A stretch of 7,370 nt of DNA from an uncultured Ruminococcus sp. Lineage in GTDB: Bacteria > Bacillota > Clostridia > Oscillospirales > CAG-272. Positions 1-6,100 of this stretch are shown one piece after another. The position numbers and the translations under genes are program-made. The stretch's first letter is position 1, and every line of letters starts with the position of its first letter. The notes beneath the pieces are model-generated. The model did not search any database and was not told the origin of the DNA. It worked only from the letters and a program-made list of their open reading frames with translations. The stretch is from NCBI GenBank assembly GCA_902796505.1, contig CADBPA010000124.1, positions 1-7,370 of the forward strand, written 5' to 3'.

Positions 1-17
1 CCGCTCAGTACGAATAA
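1..17 (+). CDS. Possible 3' end of a plus-strand gene (partial)
   Basis: One plus frame reads Ala-Gln-Tyr-Glu and then TAA at 15-17. A strong plus-oriented intrinsic terminator begins 23 bases later, at 40, which is the usual distance after a stop codon. Such a gene would converge on the minus-strand operon that ends at 213, and the two back-to-back terminators at 40-126 fit that arrangement. Only four codons are visible, so no product can be named. A stop codon this short of the edge can occur by chance. The competing reading is a minus-strand gene starting at 26. Confidence 0.38.
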
Positions 18-26
18 TTCATCCAT
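1..26 (-). CDS. Alternative reading: 5' end of a minus-strand gene (partial)
   Basis: On the minus strand an ATG at 26-24 opens a frame reading MDELFVLS before leaving the window. It follows a purine tract containing GAGGAG, so the ribosome site is plausible (about five bases from GAGG to the ATG). Against it, I see no promoter between 26 and the minus-strand terminator at 126-91. The strong hairpin at 40-64 would also sit just upstream of the ribosome site, although its T-run shows that it terminates plus-strand transcripts. This reading and the plus-strand tail at 1-17 are mutually exclusive alternatives. No product can be assigned. Confidence 0.33.
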
Positions 27-39
27 TTTCTCCTCTTTT

Positions 40-70
40 CTCCCGCGGCATACCGCCGCGGGAGTTTTTT
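40..70 (+). terminator. Intrinsic terminator, plus orientation
   Basis: A perfect 10-bp GC-rich stem (CTCCCGCGGC at 40-49 pairing with 55-64) closes a 5-base loop, ATACC, and is followed directly by TTTTTT at 65-70 and GTTT. Read on the minus strand the hairpin is followed by purines, so it acts only on plus-strand transcripts coming from the left edge. Confidence 0.8.
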
Positions 71-90
71 GTTTCTCCGCAAAACCGCGA

Positions 91-126
91 AAAAAGTAAA
101 AACCAAGGTCGTTTTCCGATCTTGGT
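91..126 (-). terminator. Intrinsic terminator, minus orientation
   Basis: A 10-bp stem (102-111 with 117-126, including one G-T pair) closes a five-base loop. Read on the minus strand it is followed by a T-rich run, TTTTTACTTTTT, from 102 down to 91. It lies about 90 bases past the stop of the TIM-barrel gene and is the natural end of the glycosylase/TIM-barrel operon. The plus-strand side has a shorter, interrupted T-run (TCTTTCT), so some activity in the other direction is possible. Confidence 0.75.
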
Positions 127-154
127 CTTTCTATTGATATTGCAAATGGGAGGC

Positions 155-210
155 GCTTATCCGCCGGCGATCTTTTGCCGGAGCGGCAAGCTCGCGCTCT
201 TTGCGGCCGT
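155..210 (-). pseudogene. Diverged, frameshifted copy of the 3' end of the adjacent TIM-barrel gene
   Basis: This 56-base stretch is a direct repeat of the last 58 bases at the end of the neighbouring gene (211-268). By eye, about 46 bases match and there is one 2-base gap. On the minus strand it encodes RKERELAAPAK, against RKERELAALAR in the intact gene, and then loses frame at the 2-base deletion. A TAA is still present at the matching position (159-157). Over the aligned codons about five of nine base differences are silent third-position changes. That suggests the copy diverged while still coding, as the leftover end of a second, related gene, rather than as a recent slip duplication. 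The silent-change argument rests on few sites. The fragment has no start of its own and probably lies in the 3' untranslated part of the operon transcript. Confidence 0.65.
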
Positions 211-212
211 GC

Positions 213-1061
213 TTATCTTCCGGCGATTTTTCTTGCCAGAGCGGCGAGTTCGCGCTCCTTACGGTCGCGCTCTTCGCCGATCGGGATCTCCTTCGGCACC
301 GCGGTTTCCAGCGAAAGAGAGCCGGCAAACCCGATCTCCCGGAGCGCGGAGGAGAAGTCCTCCCAGTCGATCACGCCGGAGAAGGGCGGAAGGTGTAGAT
401 CGCGCGCGCCGTCGTTGTCGTGAACGTGGAGAACGCGCAGAAAGTCTCGTCCGATGGCGCGGACGGCGTCTCCCGGACGAATTCCGAAGATCGCCGCGTG
501 CCCGGTATCGAGGCAGACGCGGCAGAAGTCAGAGTCGAGCTCCCTGACGAGCGAGAGCACCTCTTTCGGCCGGGCAAGCCCCTGTCCGAGGAAGGGCATA
601 TTCTCGATGCAGACGGCAACGCCGATCCTTTCGGCTTCGCGGACGAGGTCTGCGAAAAAGGCGAGATTGATCTTTCTCGCTTCGTCAAGATCGCGGTCTA
701 CCGCACCGGTCGGCATAATATAATGAAGAACAAGATTTTCGCAGCCGAGATACGCCGCTCCGTAAAGCGAGCGGACCATTGCGTCAAATTGAAATTTCCG
801 CGCCTCCTCGGTCGCGTAATCGTCCGGGCTGTGCCACGGGCCGTGCGCCTGAGAGGCGGAGAGACCTGCCGAGGCAAACGCGGCGCGGTAACGCTTCATC
901 TCCCGCTCGAATTCCGGCAGCGCCATGCCGAAGATCGGCGATCTTACGTCGGTGAAAATATTGCAGTCGAGCGTTTCGTAGCCGTGTTCCGCGGCGCGGA
1001 GAAAGCCTTCTTCCACGCCGTATGGGCGCGTATAGGCGTAGTCTATGATTCCGATTTTCAT
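213..1061 (-). CDS. TIM-barrel metalloenzyme, sugar phosphate isomerase/epimerase or endonuclease IV-like
   Basis: A 282-aa protein of the xylose isomerase-like TIM-barrel superfamily (AP_endonuc_2 type), probably cytoplasmic. Metal-binding motifs are visible along the chain: AHGPWH (His73), LVLHY (His113), VCIENMP (Glu153), CLDTGHAA (Asp185, His188), LHVHDND (His214), RDLHLPP (Asp221, His223) and SLETA (Glu252). Characterised epimerases use Glu-Asp-His-Glu from this set to hold one metal. Endonuclease IV uses nine ligands, and all nine have a plausible counterpart here. The substrate is unknown. The ATG at 1061 was chosen because GAGGAAAA lies about eight bases upstream and the protein then opens with a first beta strand, MKIGIIDYAY. 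The frame could extend to 1181, but that would run into the upstream gene and add a non-conserved leader. The gene lies 65 bases after the deoxyinosine glycosylase gene and ends in a KERELAALARK helix whose coding sequence is repeated past the stop. Confidence 0.85.
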   Translation of the reverse strand: MKIGIIDYAYTRPYGVEEGFLRAAEHGYETLDCNIFTDVRSPIFGMALPEFEREMKRYRAAFASAGLSASQAHGPWHSPDDYATEEARKFQFDAMVRSLYGAAYLGCENLVLHYIMPTGAVDRDLDEARKINLAFFADLVREAERIGVAVCIENMPFLGQGLARPKEVLSLVRELDSDFCRVCLDTGHAAIFGIRPGDAVRAIGRDFLRVLHVHDNDGARDLHLPPFSGVIDWEDFSSALREIGFAGSLSLETAVPKEIPIGEERDRKERELAALARKIAGR

Positions 1062-1126
1062 AGCGTTTTCCTCTATGCTTTCAGGTGGATTTTTCTTTTT
1101 ATGCAAAGAAAAGTTTGCTTTTCTTC
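1062..1126 (-). other. Spacer between glycosylase and TIM-barrel genes, with an AT-rich hairpin
   Basis: This AT-rich spacer holds a perfect 8-bp stem, AAGAAAAG/CTTTTCTT (1106-1113 with 1118-1125), directly after the glycosylase stop codon. On the minus strand no T-run follows the stem, so it is not a convincing terminator. It may protect or process the RNA between two co-transcribed genes. I found no convincing separate promoter for the TIM-barrel gene here, so read-through from the promoter at 1668-1640 is the simplest view. Confidence 0.35.
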
Positions 1127-1609
1127 TCAAATTTCCTGCAAAATGATCTTCCACGAATCGAAAAGACGATCCTCGTTCCACGCGGCGTTTGCCGGGGAAG
1201 TGGAGGGAAGGCAGATCGCCTCGCGGCGGGTTTTCGGCAGCAAAAGTTTGCGATAGAGCGCAAAGGAAGTCTTGCCGTTGCAGAAGATCGCGCGGATCTG
1301 CGCCTCGGCGAAAATGCGTGAGAGATCGTTTGCCTCGGCGTTTTTGATCGAAAGATCCGAGCTGCCCCGGATCTCGCAGGAGGCGACCACGTCCCAGAGC
1401 GCGATCCTGCGCGAGAGGAGAAGGCGCGTCTTTTCCTCCACGCTCTCCGGCTTTCTCTCTCCGAGCAGCCGGGCGAGAAGCGGCCAGAAGCGGTTTTGCG
1501 GATGGCCGTAAAAAAACGCCGTTTCCCTCGATTTCACCGAAGGAAAAGAGCCGAGGATCAGAATGCGGGATCGCTCGTCAAAAACCGGAGGGAAGGGATG
1601 TTCGGGCAT
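1127..1609 (-). CDS. DNA-deoxyinosine (hypoxanthine) glycosylase, uracil-DNA glycosylase superfamily family 6
   Basis: A 160-aa base-excision repair enzyme that removes hypoxanthine, the product of adenine deamination, from DNA and leaves an abasic site. Visible family motifs are ILILGSFPSVKS (about 16-27, the GSFPS loop), YGHPQNRFW (34-42, with Asn39 in the position of the proposed catalytic Asn of family 6), LWDVV (71-75) and LPSTSPANA (134-142, the DNA-intercalating loop region). The length is normal for this single-domain family. The start at 1609 is favoured over the upstream ATG at 1651 for two reasons. A GGGGG ribosome site lies about seven bases before it, and the 1651 ATG lies upstream of the consensus -10 box, so it would not be in the transcript. 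The gene is first in a minus operon with the TIM-barrel protein and is divergent from the operon containing mfd. Activity on uracil is not excluded by sequence alone. Confidence 0.9.
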   Translation of the reverse strand: MPEHPFPPVFDERSRILILGSFPSVKSRETAFFYGHPQNRFWPLLARLLGERKPESVEEKTRLLLSRRIALWDVVASCEIRGSSDLSIKNAEANDLSRIFAEAQIRAIFCNGKTSFALYRKLLLPKTRREAICLPSTSPANAAWNEDRLFDSWKIILQEI

Positions 1610-1639
1610 CGGTCGTCCCCCTTTCCTGAATTCCTCTCC

Positions 1640-1668
1640 ATTATACCGCAAGCGCCGCGATTTGTCAA
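1640..1668 (-). promoter_or_regulatory. Consensus sigma-A promoter for the glycosylase operon
   Basis: Read on the minus strand, TTGACA (1668-1663), a 17-base spacer and TATAAT (1645-1640) match the housekeeping sigma consensus at all twelve positions. Transcription would start near 1633, leaving a leader of about 24 bases that contains the ribosome site. No operator-like palindrome is obvious, which suggests strong constitutive transcription. Confidence 0.88.
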
Positions 1669-1724
1669 GAGAGGATCGCGCGGCGGCGCCTCCTTCCTTT
1701 TCTTGCCCGTTTTTGCAAAACCCG

Positions 1725-1753
1725 TTGACATTCGCGCGCGTTTATGTTACAAT
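1725..1753 (+). promoter_or_regulatory. Sigma-A promoter for the pth-mfd operon, extended -10
   Basis: TTGACA (1725-1730), a 17-base spacer and TACAAT (1748-1753) match consensus at eleven of twelve positions. A TG one base before the -10 makes it an extended -10, and an A/T-rich stretch upstream (1711-1720) could act as an UP element. Transcription would start near 1760, giving a leader of about 94 bases. A second TATAAT occurs at 1769-1774, but it has no good -35 box (GTTACA at 17 bases) and is at best a secondary start. The promoter is divergent from the glycosylase promoter, with about 56 bases between the two -35 boxes. Confidence 0.85.
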
Positions 1754-1783
1754 AGTTTTCGGTATCTTTATAATACGCGGGAT

Positions 1784-1848
1784 CCTGCCGGACGGCAGGG
1801 CTTTCCGCAAAATTCACCGAAAGCGTCAGGCGACGGCCTGCGAGGAGG
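1784..1848 (+). promoter_or_regulatory. Structured leader of the plus operon
   Basis: The leader holds a 6-bp hairpin (CCTGCC 1784-1789 with GGCAGG 1794-1799) and a 5-bp hairpin (CAGGC 1827-1831 with GCCTG 1836-1840) that ends three bases before the AGGAGG ribosome site at 1843-1848. The segment GCAGG at 1795-1799 could instead pair with CCTGC at 1837-1841, so the two folds exclude each other. It matches no riboswitch class I recognise and has no T-run for attenuation. A regulatory role is speculative. Confidence 0.25.
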
Positions 1849-1853
1849 AAATT

Positions 1854-2492
1854 ATGCTGCTTGTAGAACGGACCAGTGTGATGAATATCGAAAACGCCAT
1901 TCGCGGCGCGCGCAACCCGATGAACAGCTGGGCGCGCATGGACAGCCGATACGACGAGAGCGGCAATTTTATCCTCGGCGAGAACGATCTCTCGCTCGCC
2001 AAGCGCCTCGCCCGCGCCGGGAGCGACCACAGAAAGTATCTGCGCCAGATCTTCGTCTCGATGGATATCACCGCGCCGCTCTATTGGTGGAAGGAATTTG
2101 ACACCTATAAGGTCGGAACGGTCGCCAACTCCTGCTCGACGATGCATAAGATCGCCGCGCTTCCGTTCACGCGCGAGACCTTCTCCTGCGAACGGATGAC
2201 CGACGGTGGGCTTGCCGTTCTGGACGGCGTGATTGCCTTCCTCGAATCCGAGCGGCAGGCGTATCTCGAAACGAAAGAGCCGGAGCATTGGCACAATATG
2301 ATCCAGCTTCTGCCGACCTCCTTCAACCAGATGCGCACCGTCTCGCTCAACTACGAAGTCCTGATCAACATCTACTACGCCCGCCGCCATCATAAGCTCG
2401 CCGAGTGGCATACGCTCTGCGACGCGATCGCGAAACTGCCCTATGCAAAAGACCTGATCCTCATCAAAGAAGAGGAAACCGAAAAGGAATGA
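1854..2492 (+). CDS. Uncharacterised protein, first gene of the pth-mfd operon
   Basis: A 212-aa soluble protein with no signal peptide or membrane segment. I cannot assign it a function. Its best-looking conserved region is residues 73-99 (TAPLYWWKEFDTYKVGTVAN, then SCSTMHK), rich in Trp, Tyr, Cys and His as in an enzyme active site. A second aromatic and basic block covers 159-186 (QMRTVSLNYEVL, then YYARRHHKLAEWH). RTVSLN faintly recalls the RTxSxNE signature of FAD-dependent thymidylate synthase ThyX, but the spacing to the Glu differs and the rest of that motif is absent, so I do not call it ThyX. The tail (205-212) is acidic and basic. The start at 1854 is set by AGGAGG five bases upstream; an inner ATG at 1881 has no good ribosome site. 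The stop overlaps the pth start (ATGA), so translation is probably coupled. Codon use matches the neighbours, so recent transfer is not evident. Confidence 0.85.
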   Translation: MLLVERTSVMNIENAIRGARNPMNSWARMDSRYDESGNFILGENDLSLAKRLARAGSDHRKYLRQIFVSMDITAPLYWWKEFDTYKVGTVANSCSTMHKIAALPFTRETFSCERMTDGGLAVLDGVIAFLESERQAYLETKEPEHWHNMIQLLPTSFNQMRTVSLNYEVLINIYYARRHHKLAEWHTLCDAIAKLPYAKDLILIKEEETEKE

Positions 2493-3112
2493 ACATATTC
2501 GATCTTTTCCGCCGCATTGAAAAACCCGCGGCGCCGAAACTGCCGATCACGCATATCGTCGCCGGGCTCGGCAATCCCGGCACGGCTTACGAGAATACGC
2601 GCCACAACGCCGGCTTTCTCGCCGTGGACGCGGTCGCGGCGTCGGTGAACGCCGATCTTCGGACGGCGAAATTTCACGCGCTGGTCGCCGAAGCCGATCT
2701 CGGAGGCGTGCGCGCGCTTCTGATGAAGCCGCAGACCTTTATGAACAATTCCGGCGTCGCCCTGCAGGAGGCGGCGGCGTTTTACAAGATCCCCCCGGAG
2801 AATATCCTGATCCTGCACGACGAGATCTCCTTTTCCCCCGGCATGATGCGCATCCGCCGCAAGGGATCGGCGGGAGGACACAACGGACTCAAAAGCATTA
2901 TAGAACACATCGGCTCCGAGAATTTTCCCCGCATCAAGATCGGGGTGGGGCAGAAGCCCTCGCCCGATTACGATCTCGCCGATTTCGTCCTCAGCAAATT
3001 TCCCACGGCGGACCTCGCCATCATCCGCGAGGAGCTGCCGAAGATCGCCGACGCCGCCGCTCTGATCCTTTCCGGAAAGATCGACGAGGCGATGACCAAG
3101 TACTCGAAATAA
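2489..3112 (+). CDS. pth: Peptidyl-tRNA hydrolase
   Basis: A 207-aa cytoplasmic enzyme that hydrolyses the ester bond of peptidyl-tRNA released from stalled ribosomes and so recycles tRNA. The Pth family signatures are complete: VAGLGNPG (24-31, Asn29), ENTRHNAGF (35-43, catalytic His39), KPQTFMNNSG (80-89, Asn86), LHDEISF (109-115, Asp111) and GGHNGLKSI (129-137, Asn132). By family knowledge these correspond to Asn10, His20, Asn68, Asp93 and Asn114 of the E. coli enzyme. About 19 residues (MNIFDLFRRIEKPAAP...) precede the core compared with E. coli Pth. The start at 2489 overlaps the upstream stop as ATGA and has AAGGA immediately before it, so translation probably depends on coupling. An upstream ATG at 2405 in this frame would overlap the previous gene by 88 bases and is rejected. 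In Bacillus the orthologue (spoVC) is likewise close to mfd. Confidence 0.97.
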   Translation: MNIFDLFRRIEKPAAPKLPITHIVAGLGNPGTAYENTRHNAGFLAVDAVAASVNADLRTAKFHALVAEADLGGVRALLMKPQTFMNNSGVALQEAAAFYKIPPENILILHDEISFSPGMMRIRRKGSAGGHNGLKSIIEHIGSENFPRIKIGVGQKPSPDYDLADFVLSKFPTADLAIIREELPKIADAAALILSGKIDEAMTKYSK

Positions 3113-3113
3113 T

Positions 3114-6100
3114 ATGAACAAACCCCGATTTTCATCTCTGATCCGCGCCGACCGCGAATATGCCGCCGCGATGCAGACCATGCGGGAGGACCTTGCGGAA
3201 AACCGCTCGCTCCCCATCGTCATCAATGGGCTTTCGGGAGGCGCGCAGACGGCGTTTCTCTGCGAGGCTGTCCGGGACGCGAGAGAGGCGTCCGGCGCAC
3301 CCGTGCTTCTGCTCGTCGGAGGCGACGAGGAAGGAGAGAAGCTCTCCGCCGTTCTGAACGCCGCAGGCCTCGCGGCGCGCACCTATCGCAAGCGCGATCT
3401 GATCTTCACCGATATGTCCGCCTCCCATGACACAGAGCGTGAGAGGCTTTCGGTGCTTTCCGCGGTCACCGCGTCGTCGCTCGACGCCGTCGTCGCAACG
3501 CCGTCCGCCGCGCTTTCCTATACCATCCCGGAGCCGCTTCTGCTCGATCTTTCCTGCGGCTTTCGCGCCGGGGATACCCTGTCGCCGGAGGACCTCGTCT
3601 CCCGGCTTCTTCTGCTGAATTTTTCGCACACCGATACGGTGGACGGCGCCGGGCAGTTCGCCCATCGCGGCGGCATCGTCGATTTCTTCCCGGACGCCGG
3701 AGACGAGCCGGTGCGCGTCGAGTTTTTCGGCGATGAGATCGACCGCATCACCCGTTTTGATCCGATCTCCCAGCGCGCGACGAGTCCGTGCGACGAGGTG
3801 AAACTGCTTCCCGCCGGGGAGGTGCTTCTCTCTGTCGAGGCGAAAGCGCGTATTCTGCAAAATATTGAAAAACTGATCAAAAAAGCAAGCGAGCCGACCG
3901 TCCTGCAAACGCTTGCGCATGAAAAGCAGATCCTGACGGCAAACCTTGCGGCGGACTTTGCCGATAAATATCTCGGCCTCGTTTACGAGAGCCGGGAAAA
4001 TCTGCTCTCCTATTTTACCACCTTCCCCCGCGCGGTCGTCTTTCTTGTCGGAACGGCGGCGGTGAAGGAGGAGATGAAGGCTTCGCTCGCGTCGCTCGCC
4101 GAGGAGCGAACGCTCCTGCTCTCGCGCGGTCTCGTAACGGCCGAGGCGGCGCAGTACAGTGCGGACGCGCAGGACTTCGACCGCTTTCTCGACGAAAATC
4201 TTCCGATCCACGTCAACCCCTTTTCGGGCGGCGTCGGCGATCTGCGGCTCGCGGGGCTTTTCGGTTTCCGCACCCGCCGCACGGTCGCCTACGGCGATAA
4301 CCCGTATATGCTCCTTGAGGATATCGACACGCTGATCAAAACCGGCTACCGCGTCCTCCTGCTCTCCGAAAACAAAGCCGGATCGGATTCGCTTGCCGCA
4401 ACGCTTGCCGACCGCGGCGTTCCGCACGCCGCGCTGCCCGAAGGCGATCCCGACGCTTCGGCGCTTCATCCCGGCGTGGTCTATCTTTCGCAGGGGGAGT
4501 GCGAGGGCTTCGACCTCATTATGCCGCGCATCGCCCTGCTTTCGATGACGAAAGACGAAGGGCGCGCCGTGATGGCGCACCGGCGCCGGCAGAGAAATCT
4601 GAAAAGAAGCGGTAACGCCGGCGAGCGGCTGATGAGCTATGCCGATCTCTCGGTCGGCGACTACGTGGTGCACGAAAGCTACGGCATCGGCCGCTTCGAG
4701 GGGATCTCCACCGTCCGCATTGACGGGGTGACGAAGGACTATATCACCGTCCGCTACGCCGGAACGGATAAACTCTTCATCCCCTGCGACCGGCTGGAGG
4801 TCATCTCCAAATACGTCGGCGCGCACGCCGAGGACGGCAGCGTCAAGCTCTCCCAGATGGGAGGGGGAGATTGGCAGAAGGCGAGAACGAAAGCCAAAGC
4901 CGCCGCCCGTGACCTCGCGCAGAAACTCATCGCGCTTTACGCCGAGCGCGCGCGCAAGCCCGGCTTCGCCTTTCCCGCCGAATCGGCAATGGAGAGGGAA
5001 TTTGCCGAGGCGTTCGACTTCGAGCCGACCGACGCGCAGCTCGACGCGATCGAGGACATCCGCAAGGATATGCAGCGGCCGATTCCGATGAATCGCCTGC
5101 TCTGCGGTGACGTCGGATTCGGAAAGACCGAGGTCGCCATCCGCGCGGCGTTCAAAGCCATTCTCGCGGGCAAGCAGGTCGCCTTTCTCGTGCCGACCAC
5201 CATTCTTGCCCTGCAGCATTATCAGACGGCGATCTCGCGTATGCGCGGCTATCCCGTCAATATCGCCATGCTCTCCCGGTTCTCCTCGTCGAAAGAGAGG
5301 AGCGCGGTGCTTCGCAGAGTCGCGCGCGGCGAGATCGATCTTCTGATCGGAACGCACGCCCTGCTCTCGAAGGAGCTGAAGTTTCACGATCTCGGACTTC
5401 TCATCATCGACGAGGAACAGCGCTTCGGCGTTTCGCAGAAGGAAAAGCTCAAGGAGATCGCGAAGAACGTGGACGTTCTGACCATGACGGCGACGCCCAT
5501 TCCGCGCACGCTGAATATGGCTCTGACCGGCATCAGCGACATCTCGGTGCTGGACGAAGCGCCCGGCGACCGCCGCCCGGTGCAGACCTACGTGCTGGAG
5601 CACGACGACGAAATGATCTTCTCCGCCATCCGCCGGGAGCTTGCCCGCGGCGGACAGGTGCTCTATATGCGCAACCGCATCGAGGACATCGAGTATCGCG
5701 CGGATAAGATCACCGCGGCGATCCCGGAGGCGCGCGTCGCCGTCGCCCACGGGCGAAAAGAAAAAGAAGAGATCGAGGATATCTGGCAGGGACTCGTCCG
5801 CGGCGAGATCGACGTTCTGGTCTGCACCTCCATCGTGGAGACCGGCATCGACCTGCCGAACGCCAATACCCTCATCGTCGAGGACGCCGACCGCATGGGG
5901 CTCTCGCAGCTGCATCAGATCCGCGGCCGCGTCGGCAGAAGCGCGAGGCAGGCCTACGCATATTTCACCTACCGCGCGGGAAAAGTCCTCTCGGAGGTGG
6001 CGGAAAAGCGGCTCTCGGCGATCCGGGAGTTCGCCGAGTTCGGCGCAGGCTTCAAGATCGCGCTGCGGGATCTCGAGATCCGCGGCGCCGGAAATCTGCT

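Noticed and set aside
1106..1125. An AT-rich hairpin between glycosylase and TIM-barrel genes as a terminator
   Set aside because: The stem is only A/T-rich and no T-run follows it on the minus strand, so read-through is more likely.
1062..1181. A 40-residue N-terminal extension of the TIM-barrel protein
   Set aside because: It would overlap the glycosylase gene and encodes no recognisable structure. The ATG at 1061 has its own GAGG site and begins directly with the first barrel strand.
420..1256. A 278-codon plus-strand frame opposite the TIM-barrel gene
   Set aside because: It is a shadow frame. The minus strand shows a complete TIM-barrel motif set, a ribosome site and a promoter-driven operon.
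1610..1651. An upstream start (1651) for the glycosylase
   Set aside because: The ATG lies upstream of the TATAAT at 1645-1640, hence outside the predicted transcript, and has no ribosome site.
1665..2411. A 248-codon minus-strand frame opposite the uncharacterised gene
   Set aside because: It is codon-aligned with the plus gene, which has a consensus promoter and AGGAGG. The minus frame has neither and runs through the promoter region.
1854..2492. Calling the first plus-operon gene a ThyX thymidylate synthase
   Set aside because: Only RTVSLN resembles the ThyX signature. The following Glu and Arg positions do not fit, and the conserved-looking WWKEF block is not a ThyX feature I know.
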